From positions 1 to 8,013 of the forward strand of contig JAPLGV010000280.1 of assembly GCA_026389975.1 (NCBI GenBank): DNA of 8,013 nt. The letters are read 5' to 3'. The position numbers and the translations under genes are program-made. Below, in pieces: positions 1-5,994 of the stretch. Under the pieces are notes generated by a model. The model made no database searches and was not told the origin of the DNA. It saw nothing but the letters and a program-made list of their open reading frames with translations. Position 1 is the first letter of the stretch. Each line of letters starts with the position of its first letter. The DNA is from Chloroflexota bacterium (GTDB lineage Bacteria > Chloroflexota > Anaerolineae > Anaerolineales > Villigracilaceae).

Positions 1-469
1 CGTGCATCTGGCGTGAAAGCCGTTGACGTTCCGCCTCTTGCACATTAACCAGCATTTCTACGCTGAATGTGCCGCCCCGGTCGCTCTTTCCACCATTGAC
101 GCCGCCAGCGCTTACCGCATTCTTCAGGCGTTCCAACATACCCATGTATCGCTCCAGATGCGCCTGGTCACCTTGTAATTTTTCCAACTGTCCACGCATT
201 ACGAATAAACGTTGCTGCGCATCCATGGCAGTATCATAAGCGGTGCGGATCTCTTCACAAGGAATTTCGTCAATTTGACCTGGAATCTGCTGCAAATGCG
301 CCGTTACAGCGGCGTTACGTTGGGTCAACTTACCCACCTCGACACGGCTCTGTTCTAACATCAAGGTGATTTCATTCAAAGCGCGATTGCTATCATCCAA
401 CTCCGACTGGATTAAAGTCTGAGGATCTTCGATAGATGTGGGCGTTTGTTGATCTGAGGGCGATGACAT
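1..469 (-). CDS. DegS-like sensor histidine kinase, N-terminal part (runs off the window)
   Basis: This is the amino-terminal 156 residues of a cytoplasmic sensor kinase; the rest lies beyond the window edge. No membrane segment or signal peptide is seen. Residues from about 15 to 120 are charged and Leu/Gln-rich, as in a coiled coil, and the stretch around EEIRTAYDTA resembles the DegS sensor region (EEEIRNAYEKA in Bacillus DegS, from memory). The last visible residues, VQEAERQRLSRQMH, match the start of the HisKA_3 dimerisation/phosphotransfer domain, so the final His (residue 156) is the expected phosphorylation site. The ATG is supported by GGAG at 476-479, 6 nt upstream, which lies just before the stop codon of the response regulator gene; the two genes are 3 nt apart and probably translationally coupled. 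The family role is to phosphorylate a DegU-type regulator. The signal sensed cannot be told from this fragment. Confidence 0.85.
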   Translation of the reverse strand, partial: MSSPSDQQTPTSIEDPQTLIQSELDDSNRALNEITLMLEQSRVEVGKLTQRNAAVTAHLQQIPGQIDEIPCEEIRTAYDTAMDAQQRLFVMRGQLEKLQGDQAHLERYMGMLERLKNAVSAGGVNGGKSDRGGTFSVEMLVNVQEAERQRLSRQMH

Positions 470-472
470 GGT

Positions 473-1139
473 TCACTCCAGAGACTGCGAAGCTTTATCG
501 TATAACTTTACCCACCCACGTTTGAGTGCATAGACAACTGCTTGCGTGCGATCCTCCACACCGAACTTGCGCAAAATGGAGGTGACATGGTTTTTGACCG
601 TCTGATGGCTGATGCACAATGCGGAAGCAATTTCCATATTACTCATTCCCTTGACAACGCAGGTAAGTACCCCTGCTCCGCGCTCAGAAAGTGGATGGAA
701 AGGGCTGCCTGGCTCGCTGCATATGTGACGCGCTTTCTCCATCTCATCATCGAGCCAGCGTTCAAACTCTTTTTGATCAAAAACGCTATTTTCAATGACG
801 AATTTTCCATTGACAACTTCCTTGACGGTTTGGACAAGCCGCGCCGGCCCCGGCCGCATGGATAATCTGCTCGTGATCGTCATAGGCGGTCAACAACACA
901 ATCCGAGTGGACAGTTTATCTTGAACAACTTGATGCGTAACCTGCTGTCCGTTCATTCCGGGTAAGTTAATATCCACCACGGCGATATGCGGGTGCAGGG
1001 CGCGAATCATCGTCAAGGCTTCTGCACCATTCGATGCCTGTCCAACGATTTTGAATCCAGGCTCAAGGGAAAGTGTATTGATAACCCCCTGCAGGAATAA
1101 TGGGTGATCATCTACAACAACAATTGTGATTTCTTCCAT
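473..1139 (-). pseudogene. DegU/NarL-family response regulator, frameshifted with an internal deletion
   Basis: The first part, from ATG at 1139, encodes a receiver domain with the acidic pair D10-D11, phospho-acceptor D56 (VVDINLPG) and the switch Thr T84 (LLTAYDD). After H94-A95 the receiver similarity breaks off and this frame ends at 792. From about 855 the homology continues in another frame: RLVQTVKEVVNGKF (receiver helix 5), a linker, then a LuxR-type helix-turn-helix (LSERGAGVL ... SNMEIASALCISHQTVKNHVTSILRKFGV) ending at 473. DegU-type proteins have about 17 residues between the HA and the LIEAV-like helix; here only 16 nt remain, so about 35 nt are missing. The lost part contains the conserved Lys of receiver strand 5 (DegU: GYLLKE). 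As written, no full-length regulator can be made. The gap falls in a GC-only stretch (843-856), so an assembly error is a real alternative. An intact copy would be the transcriptional partner of the downstream kinase. Confidence 0.8.
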
Positions 1140-1172
1140 TTATACATGCCTGCCATAAACAAGACTATCTAG

Positions 1173-1181
1173 AGTATAGCA
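1173..1181 (-). promoter_or_regulatory. Extended -10 promoter element before the two-component genes
   Basis: Read on the minus strand this is TGCTATACT, an extended -10 (TGnTATAAT with one mismatch). It would start transcription near 1166, about 27 nt before the regulator ATG at 1139. No good -35 lies at the usual distance (TAGGCC at 1201-1196). The same TGC-TATA layout occurs in the aspS promoter, which supports it slightly. The rest of the 1140-1364 intergenic stretch shows no gene and no convincing terminator. Confidence 0.45.
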
Positions 1182-1364
1182 CAGGTCAACCAAGCGGCCT
1201 ATTTACTGCTTCTTGCATAATCTCTGAACTGACGCTGCCAAAAAGTAAGGAATAAACGACGATTTGGGTTCAAATATTTACGCAGTACCCTGTAAGGTTC
1301 TCAGGGAATCGCTATAACGCTGGGATGGGGGAATTCCCAAAGACCCGAATTTAATGTGAGCAGT

Positions 1365-2846
1365 TCACGGACCCGGCCAGCGATATACCGCCATATTTAG
1401 CTCACCAAAGGCCGGGGCATAAGGTGCACCCGTTGTAAAAACCAGACTCAGACCCGAGGTCAGGCGTTGATACCAGTCCGGGAAGGTGACCAGATATGTC
1501 ACACCGCGCTCATTCAGGTAAGCCGCAATCCGATCCTCGTCTCGCAGGAAAGGGATCACTTCTGGCGATACCAAGCCAGCCAGATCAACCAGGTCGTGTC
1601 CGCCAAAATATCCCAGCGCACCGATATCATGCGCTGCAACCAGCGCGTTCGGTGGAACATCGGCAGAAACCCACTTTGCCGTTGCAACCATTTCGCTTTC
1701 GATGAATGCCACGTCCTGGGCATAGTGAAGAGCACCAAGCACCCAGAAGACAACTAAAACGCCACACGCGGCCAGTCTCCAAGACACCGAGATAATCCAT
1801 CGCCAGTGTGGGCCGCGGACCAAGGTAAATTCCACTAACCCAGCCAACTCGAGCAGGAAGAAAATCGGCATTGCTGGCATGACGTAGCGCCCGTACTGAT
1901 AAGTGACCGGCAACCGCCAGGCGTATAGTGCCAAAAAACCGACGAACCAGATTGCAGCCGCCAGCACTCCCCAGGCTCGGCGGCGGAGGGCGGAGACCAG
2001 TGTAAGCACCAACCCCGGCAACAAAATGACCCCCATCCCTTTCAAAACCGGAAACGCCTCACTTCCATACCTTACGAGAAACGGCAATTTCAGGTAATCC
2101 ACGTATTCCGCCTGCTTGGCATAAAACGTATTCGGCAAAGGGGAGCCGGAGATAATCAAATTGAAAAGCAAATAAAGTGCAAACAGACTTCCAAAGCCCG
2201 CTCCCAGGTTTACCAGTGCCCGCAGACGCTTTGACCATGAGGGTTGCATCAACAAGATCACCAGCACTGCCGGACCGAGCAGTGTAACCCCATCCGGCCG
2301 CACCCAGATGGAGAGACCAATCAGCAAGCCAAGACTGGAATATTTTTGCGATCCCGATATGATCAGCACCAGCGTAGCAGTCGCCAACAAAGCAAACAGG
2401 AGCGTTTCCATCCCAGAGGCCGCCGCCCAGACCAGGTGCCATTCCAGTGCCAGCGCCGCGCCGACCCACGGGAAGCGCGGACGATACGAGGATACCAGCC
2501 GCCGCACCGCCGACTCGCCGAGAACCGCCAGCCTCCACAATGCGACCGCACCGAGCGAATACGTCCAGATGTAGGGAGCCAGTCTCAGCCAGAAGCCAAT
2601 CGCCAGTAACGCCGACCAGAGCGGAGCTGTCGAACCGCCGGAAGGCTGGCCGGGCAGGAAAGACCATTCGCCACGTAACGCCAGGTTGTGGGCATAAGTT
2701 TGATGGATCCAGGCATCATCCAGCGGGAAGCCGAAATGATAATAGACTCCGCTGAACGCCAAATACAGCCCCACCGAAAGCAGGGCGATCCCGGCCAGTG
2801 CCCAAACAGCCCGAGGCGGTACGCGACTCTCAGGGTTGGATGCCAT
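1365..2846 (-). CDS. Polytopic membrane glycosyltransferase, GT-C fold (AftB/GT39-like), third gene of operon
   Basis: The product has 493 residues with many hydrophobic segments, the first at about 14-31. The first outer loop carries an acidic pair, D43-D44 (PLDDAWIHQTY), followed by a GGST motif; acidic residues at this place are the catalytic or metal-binding signature of GT-C enzymes using polyprenyl-phosphate sugars. Further motifs are SGMETLLFALL, RPDG and SGSPLPNTFYAK, which recall mycobacterial AftB-like arabinosyltransferases and relatives (from memory). The last 90 or so residues (HDIGALGYFGGHDLVDLAG onward) look like a soluble outer domain. I chose the ATG at 2846 rather than 2909 because it begins just before the first membrane segment and overlaps the preceding gene by only 17 nt, with GGTGGGG about 9 nt upstream. 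Donor and acceptor are unknown. No clear terminator follows the stop codon. Confidence 0.7.
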   Translation of the reverse strand: MASNPESRVPPRAVWALAGIALLSVGLYLAFSGVYYHFGFPLDDAWIHQTYAHNLALRGEWSFLPGQPSGGSTAPLWSALLAIGFWLRLAPYIWTYSLGAVALWRLAVLGESAVRRLVSSYRPRFPWVGAALALEWHLVWAAASGMETLLFALLATATLVLIISGSQKYSSLGLLIGLSIWVRPDGVTLLGPAVLVILLMQPSWSKRLRALVNLGAGFGSLFALYLLFNLIISGSPLPNTFYAKQAEYVDYLKLPFLVRYGSEAFPVLKGMGVILLPGLVLTLVSALRRRAWGVLAAAIWFVGFLALYAWRLPVTYQYGRYVMPAMPIFFLLELAGLVEFTLVRGPHWRWIISVSWRLAACGVLVVFWVLGALHYAQDVAFIESEMVATAKWVSADVPPNALVAAHDIGALGYFGGHDLVDLAGLVSPEVIPFLRDEDRIAAYLNERGVTYLVTFPDWYQRLTSGLSLVFTTGAPYAPAFGELNMAVYRWPGP

Positions 2847-4389
2847 AGATATACGCCCCACCAACGTCGCCCAGATATTGCAGGCCTGTCTGCTCTGCCG
2901 GGTGATCATAGACTGGCATTAAACCACCCGGCGTGCCCCCTTCCTCCAAAATCACATATTTCGCCCCATAGCGTTGAGCTACCCTCAAAAGGGTATTCAC
3001 GTCCCCGTCCGGGACAGCAATCGCCGGATTGCCGGAGGCCAGATAAAACCCCGGCGGATTGGCAACCATGACAACCGCCTCGTCAGTCATCCCTTGTGAA
3101 ACCAGTATTGTCCTTATCTGACTATACGCATCATTTTCCTGACTCCAGACCGGGCCGCCGCCCCCACCCATGACCCGCCCGTAGACAATGACCGCCGTCA
3201 ACAGCGCGGCGAGGGCAACCAGCCCCGACCGGAAAATCGTCCCGGCCTGGGCAACGTTCCAGCCGCGCTTCCGGCTCCCCCACGCAATGACCCGGTCGAG
3301 GCCCGCCGGCGCGAGCGCCCACCAGACCGTCTGCACGGAAGCACCGGAGTGAAAAAAGCCGCCGCGCGCGCCCGCGAATGGGAAGACAGCCGTCATGGCA
3401 GCAAGCGTCATCAGCCAGGCAAGACCTGCGAACTGCACGCGCCGATCCTTGCGCAGATGCCAGAAGCCGAGCCCAATCAGCGGGAGTAGGAATACTTCCC
3501 CCTGCACCGAAAGCATATTGGAAAGGTTAAGACCCAGCGACCAGGCACGAACTCTTAGAATGGCCCGGAGGCCAGATTGCCACCAGGCTGAAAACGTGAT
3601 CTGGCTGGCCGGGTAGCTAAACAACTGGTCATAAGAAGTGAGCCAGAGCATCTTCGAGCCGCCGGGAGCCAGGGGCGTGCCAAAGGCAGCGTAGTTACGG
3701 ATAAACCAGGGAGCCATGACCAGCAGATAACCGGCCAAAATAGAGAGAAGGGAATAGAGAATAGAGAATAGTGATTGGTTTGGCTTGCGGAAAAGGAGGA
3801 CAGCGACGAAGGCTAAAAGCAGCCAGAGCAGGCCGTCGGTGCGTGCCAGGTGCATCAGACCGGCCAAAAGGCCGAGCAGCAAAGGATTGAAGGCGGAGGA
3901 TCTACGGTTGAGAATGAGAAAGAAAAGGCCGCCGAAAAGCATGTACAGGCCAAAGGTGTCCGTCACCGGCAAAAAGGACAGGTAAAAGGCCGGGAAAACC
4001 GCCAGCAGGCCGGAGGTGAGAGCCAGGTCGCGGCGGGAGGTGAAGGACCAGGCCAGGGCAGCCGTCAGGGGCGGGATCAGCGCAGCGACCAGAAGAAAAC
4101 CGGTCCGGGCGGCGAACCAGGATGCGGGTCCGAAAACCGCCGCACCGGCGGCAGCGAGGAGGGACGCCAGCGGCATCCAGTAAGCATGGGACGGGTGCGG
4201 CAGTCCGGCCGGGTCGTCCAGATAGTTCCAGAGATAGGGTTCGGTGAAGCCATGACCGTTAACCAGTTGCAGTCCCCCGGCATAGTAATAATCCGCATCC
4301 ATGTAACCGGGCGAAGGCTGAAGGGCGGCGACAAAAGTCACGGCAGCCAGGCCAAGCAGCGCCAGGAGCAGGTACTGCCGCCAGGTCAT
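2830..4389 (-). CDS. Polytopic membrane glycosyltransferase, GT39/PMT-like, second gene of operon
   Basis: The product has 519 residues. The first membrane segment spans about 5-23 and is followed by an outer loop with D31 and D33 (YMDADYYYAGG), placed like the catalytic Asp of GT-C glycosyltransferases. HARTDGLLWLLLA-type sequence (actual: LARTDGLLW) and WFIRNYAAFGTPLAP also recall the PMT_2/GT39 group. About ten further hydrophobic segments follow, then a soluble carboxy-terminal region of about 110 residues ending YIYGIQP. The start at 4389 is chosen because its ATG overlaps the stop of the preceding gene as ATGA, the usual sign of translational coupling; a Met 14 codons earlier would give a needless overlap and a charged extension. 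A run of repeat-like sequence (3741-3770) is translated in frame as a Leu/Ser/Ile-rich membrane stretch. Specific sugar and acceptor cannot be inferred. Confidence 0.7.
   Translation of the reverse strand: MTWRQYLLLALLGLAAVTFVAALQPSPGYMDADYYYAGGLQLVNGHGFTEPYLWNYLDDPAGLPHPSHAYWMPLASLLAAAGAAVFGPASWFAARTGFLLVAALIPPLTAALAWSFTSRRDLALTSGLLAVFPAFYLSFLPVTDTFGLYMLFGGLFFLILNRRSSAFNPLLLGLLAGLMHLARTDGLLWLLLAFVAVLLFRKPNQSLFSILYSLLSILAGYLLVMAPWFIRNYAAFGTPLAPGGSKMLWLTSYDQLFSYPASQITFSAWWQSGLRAILRVRAWSLGLNLSNMLSVQGEVFLLPLIGLGFWHLRKDRRVQFAGLAWLMTLAAMTAVFPFAGARGGFFHSGASVQTVWWALAPAGLDRVIAWGSRKRGWNVAQAGTIFRSGLVALAALLTAVIVYGRVMGGGGGPVWSQENDAYSQIRTILVSQGMTDEAVVMVANPPGFYLASGNPAIAVPDGDVNTLLRVAQRYGAKYVILEEGGTPGGLMPVYDHPAEQTGLQYLGDVGGAYIYGIQP
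3741..3770. repeat. GAGAATA purine/pyrimidine repeat inside the second glycosyltransferase gene
   Basis: The plus strand reads as near-tandem units of TAGAGAA, with TAGAGAATAGAGAA at 3755-3768. The same 14 nt occur at 7752-7765 at the end of aspS. On the coding (minus) strand it is a T/C-rich run translated as LFSILYSLLSIL, which still suits a membrane helix. It may be a fragment of an interspersed repeat absorbed into the reading frame, or merely codon coincidence in a hydrophobic segment. Confidence 0.5.
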
Positions 4390-5630
4390 GGGAGGCTGTC
4401 GCTCCAGGTGCGCGGCGGGCGAACGGCCCACCAGCGCATCCAGTACAGGCCAAGCACGAGCAAGACGGGCAAGACCAGCGCCAGCACGCCATTCAGGGCG
4501 GCGGAGGCCCCGGCAAGGAACAGGCTGGCAGTGATAATCCAGAAACCAAAAAAGATGGCCAGGAGCACGAGGCCCGCCACACCCCAGCGGCCGGGACGCG
4601 ACCAGCGTTCAGTCAAAATGGAGAGGAAAAGGACCAGGGGGAAGAAAAGCAGAACATAGTCTTGCGGGATGATCGGGATGCCCAAGAGCGGCGTGCCCGC
4701 CAGGGTCAGGCTGGCTGTCCAGAGAAGATGACGGAAATCCTTGCGGCGGACCTCACGCCACTCGACGAAAAGAACCACCAGCAGGAGACCGGTCAGCGCC
4801 CAGCCCAGACGCGGACCGACAGCCGGCCACCAGGAAGCAAAAATGCCACCAGGTGTGAAGGCCGGGTTGTAGTTGATTTGGGAAATCAACCCGCCGGTGA
4901 ATGGCATGAACCAGTCTGACAAAATGAAGAACGAGATAGCCAGCAGAATGGCAAGGGTCATCAGGAAACCCGCCAGGATGCGACTACGACGATGATAGAT
5001 AGCCCACCAAAAGATAAAAAGCACCAGGAGGCCGGCAATATCCGGCTTGAAGAAAGGGACCACCAGCAAAGCCCCGGCCAAATCGTCGCGTCCGTCGCGC
5101 AGGGCGAGCAGGAGACCGACAATCGCCAGGGCTACAAAAATGACCGCACGGCTGCCGGCCAATGGGAGGAACCCGTAGACCCACAGCACCGAAAAGATCA
5201 AAAAGGGCGGCAGGAGGCTACGCGCCGGTTTCCAGCCGGTCAGCCGAAGAGACAGGAATGCCAGGGCAACCAGTGCAATTTCGAGGCAGGTCATCCACAG
5301 GCTACGGGCGAGGGCGTAGTCGGTGACCAGGGCAAAGGGAAAATAGAAGAGTTCGACGGGAAAGGGAACACTCAGCCGGAGTGGGTCCTCCCCTTCAAAG
5401 GCCAGGCGGCCGCCATAATAGACTACCTGGGTGCGCTGGGTGGCCGGATCGCCGTAGGGACTATCGCCGAACTGGAGGAAGGTGCGCGCCGCCAGCCAGG
5501 GGACGAGGAAATCCTTCTCGCCGGGGTGGAGGCGGGCATATAGCGTGTTGGCCCACACCAACCCACCGAGAATGGCGAGGGCGAGGAAGATCAGGAAGAT
5601 GGTGGTGATGATGGTGAGGGTGCGGGACAT
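4386..5630 (-). CDS. Polytopic membrane protein, GT87-like (DUF2029) glycosyltransferase, first gene of operon
   Basis: The product has 414 residues with a first membrane segment at about 5-27 and roughly ten hydrophobic segments. The first outer loop reads GEKDFLVPWLAARTFLQFGDSPY, with D40 followed by an aromatic/AAR pattern and a GxSPY turn; this is the arrangement I know from the GT87 family (alpha-mannosyltransferases such as mycobacterial PimE), where this Asp is catalytic. A later PFFKPDIAGLL segment also fits that family. These enzymes move sugars from polyprenyl-phosphate to lipids or glycans on the outer face of the membrane. The ATG at 5630 begins directly before the first membrane helix; no strong ribosome binding site is seen, and the predicted transcript start is only about 3 nt upstream. 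The stop overlaps the next gene's start (ATGA), so the three genes form one operon. Family assignment is moderate; substrate is unknown. Confidence 0.7.
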   Translation of the reverse strand: MSRTLTIITTIFLIFLALAILGGLVWANTLYARLHPGEKDFLVPWLAARTFLQFGDSPYGDPATQRTQVVYYGGRLAFEGEDPLRLSVPFPVELFYFPFALVTDYALARSLWMTCLEIALVALAFLSLRLTGWKPARSLLPPFLIFSVLWVYGFLPLAGSRAVIFVALAIVGLLLALRDGRDDLAGALLVVPFFKPDIAGLLVLFIFWWAIYHRRSRILAGFLMTLAILLAISFFILSDWFMPFTGGLISQINYNPAFTPGGIFASWWPAVGPRLGWALTGLLLVVLFVEWREVRRKDFRHLLWTASLTLAGTPLLGIPIIPQDYVLLFFPLVLFLSILTERWSRPGRWGVAGLVLLAIFFGFWIITASLFLAGASAALNGVLALVLPVLLVLGLYWMRWWAVRPPRTWSDSLP

Positions 5631-5639
5631 GATGAAGAT

Positions 5640-5669
5640 ATTCTACCCCACAATTTCGAGGCGGGTCAA
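5640..5669 (-). promoter_or_regulatory. Promoter of the glycosyltransferase operon
   Basis: On the minus strand, TTGACC (5669-5664) and TAGAAT (5645-5640) are separated by 18 nt; each differs from the sigma-70 consensus at one position. Transcription would start near 5633, so the mRNA would be nearly leaderless for the gene starting at 5630, which fits the lack of a clear ribosome binding site there. Confidence 0.55.
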
Positions 5670-5677
5670 CCACCCGC
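5661..5677. repeat. Short dyad GCGGGT-5-ACCCGC over the -35 of the leftward promoter
   Basis: GCGGGT at 5661-5666 and ACCCGC at 5672-5677 form a perfect 6-bp inverted repeat around a 5-nt centre. It covers the predicted -35 of the glycosyltransferase promoter, so it could be an operator. It has no T-run on either side and is therefore not a good terminator. Confidence 0.4.
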
Positions 5678-5706
5678 GTTACAACAGCCTCAACCCGACA
5701 AGTTTA

Positions 5707-5715
5707 TGCTATAAT
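5707..5715 (+). promoter_or_regulatory. Extended -10 promoter of the aspS-asnS operon
   Basis: TGC followed by a perfect TATAAT (5710-5715) makes a consensus extended -10 element. No clear -35 lies 16-18 nt upstream (GCCTCA around 5687-5692), which extended -10 promoters tolerate. The predicted start is around the A at 5722, giving a 5' leader of only about 14 nt before the leader peptide ATG at 5736. Confidence 0.75.
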
Positions 5716-5726
5716 ACCGCCAACCT

Positions 5727-5730
5727 GAGG
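5727..5730 (+). promoter_or_regulatory. Ribosome binding site of the leader peptide
   Basis: GAGG lies 5 nt before the ATG at 5736. Its presence shows that the short Asn/Asp-rich frame is probably translated and not a chance ORF. Confidence 0.7.
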
Positions 5731-5735
5731 CAAGC

Positions 5736-5816
5736 ATGACCAGTATCTCCTTCGCCAATAATAATAACGATAATGATAATCGGCCTCCGGCCGTTGGGCG
5801 AAGCTTGCAAGGATAA
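5736..5816 (+). CDS. Asn/Asp-rich leader peptide of the aspS-asnS attenuator
   Basis: This 26-codon frame encodes M-T-S-I-S-F-A, then N-N-N-N-D-N-D-N at residues 8-15, then R-P-P-A-V-G-R-S-L-Q-G and a TAA stop. Six of 26 residues are Asn and two are Asp, all within one block, directly upstream of the genes that charge tRNA-Asp and tRNA-Asn. The block uses AAT five times, AAC once and GAT twice, so it is not a pure AAT microsatellite. The frame has its own GAGG ribosome binding site 5 nt before the ATG and starts about 14 nt after the predicted transcription start. In known leader peptides (trp, his, pheST) the peptide itself does nothing; ribosome position on the regulatory codons selects the RNA fold. 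I infer the same here. It is too short for routine gene callers. Confidence 0.85.
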   Translation: MTSISFANNNNDNDNRPPAVGRSLQG

Positions 5817-5872
5817 GGACCTCTCGGAAACCTAACCATCGCCCAACGCAATCGCGGAGGGCGATTTATTTT
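5750..5872 (+). promoter_or_regulatory. Ribosome-mediated transcription attenuator of aspS-asnS
   Basis: Four RNA segments can be paired by eye. Segment 1 (CTTCGCC, 5750-5756) pairs with segment 2 (GGCGAAG, 5797-5803), enclosing the Asn/Asp codons and a small hairpin (CGGCC-TCC-GGCCG, 5781-5793). Segment 2 as CGTTGGGCGA (5792-5801) is perfectly complementary over 10 bp to segment 3, TCGCCCAACG (5839-5848); this is the antiterminator. Segment 3 also pairs with segment 4 (GGGCGAT, 5859-5865) to form the terminator. A ribosome held at the first Asn/Asp codons (5757-5771) would cover segment 1, leaving 2 free to pair with 3, so transcription goes on. A ribosome reaching the stop at 5814 would cover segment 2, so 3 pairs with 4 and transcription ends. 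Without translation, 1:2 forms and again favours termination. The pairings are seen in the sequence; the mechanism is inferred from the classical trp/his/pheST model. Confidence 0.82.
5838..5872 (+). terminator. Intrinsic terminator of the attenuator
   Basis: ATCGCCC (5838-5844) pairs with GGGCGAT (5859-5865) over 7 bp. Inside, after an AA/GA internal loop, CGC (5847-5849) pairs with GCG (5854-5856) around an AATC loop. TTATTTT follows at once (5866-5872). It lies after the leader peptide stop and before aspS, where it can only serve premature termination. Its 5' arm is shared with the antiterminator. Confidence 0.85.
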
Positions 5873-5886
5873 GTAAAGAACCTTTT

Positions 5887-5975
5887 AACACAAAGGTCAC
5901 AAAGGAGCACAAAGGAAAAACTTTGTGACTCTTACAAAAAACTTTTTCCATCGAGTACTTTGTGCCCTTCGTGTT
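5887..5975. repeat. Long imperfect palindrome with CACAAAG motifs (interspersed-repeat-like)
   Basis: The outer arms 5887-5904 and 5958-5975 match at 16 of 18 positions (AACAC...CACAAAG against CTTTGTG...GTGTT). Inside, CACAAAG (5908-5914) pairs with CTTTGTG (5921-5927) around a GAAAAA loop. The motif CACAAAGG occurs three times in the left half, spaced about 10 nt. Such CACAAAGG/CCTTCGTG palindromes occur many times in some environmental bacterial genomes (from memory), so this is probably a REP- or MITE-like element lying between the attenuator and the aspS ribosome binding site. It has no coding content. Confidence 0.65.
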
Positions 5976-5984
5976 TAATCTTTT

Positions 5985-5989
5985 GGAGG
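5985..5989 (+). promoter_or_regulatory. Ribosome binding site of aspS
   Basis: GGAGG lies 5 nt before the ATG at 5995 and fixes the aspS start there rather than at an in-frame ATG at 5962, which has no such site and falls in the palindromic repeat. Confidence 0.9.
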
Positions 5990-5994
5990 CGTCT

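Noticed and set aside
792..883. Programmed ribosomal frameshifting joining the two halves of the response regulator
   Set aside because: A frame change alone would not restore the roughly 11 missing residues including the conserved receiver Lys, and no slippery run is present.
1288..1306. CCCTG/CAGGG hairpin as terminator of the glycosyltransferase operon
   Set aside because: Only 5 bp with a 9-nt loop and no T-run on the minus strand; too weak to claim.
1329..1338. GGGAATTCCC palindrome after the glycosyltransferase operon
   Set aside because: A 10-nt palindrome without a loop cannot fold as a hairpin and may be chance; no evidence for an operator.
2059..2667. A 202-codon minus-strand frame inside the third glycosyltransferase gene
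   Set aside because: It lies wholly within a well-supported gene in another frame and shows no family motif.
3850..4659. A 269-codon plus-strand open frame opposite the glycosyltransferase genes
   Set aside because: Its product is very rich in Arg, Gln, Lys and Gly without any family feature, as expected for the antisense of hydrophobic coding sequence; it crosses two real genes.
5757..5780. A simple AAT microsatellite rather than codons
   Set aside because: AAC and GAT interruptions keep Asn/Asp meaning in frame, and the block sits in a frame with start, ribosome binding site and stop upstream of matching synthetase genes.
5817..5872. A T-box riboswitch upstream of aspS
   Set aside because: The region ends in a terminator as T-boxes do, but there is no T-box consensus (AGGGTGGNACCGCG type), the leader is too short for Stem I, and a translated Asn/Asp-rich peptide with competing stems explains it better.
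5962..5994. An upstream in-frame ATG for aspS at 5962
   Set aside because: It would add 11 residues encoded by the palindromic repeat and lacks a ribosome binding site; the ATG at 5995 has GGAGG 5 nt upstream and begins as AspRS proteins do.
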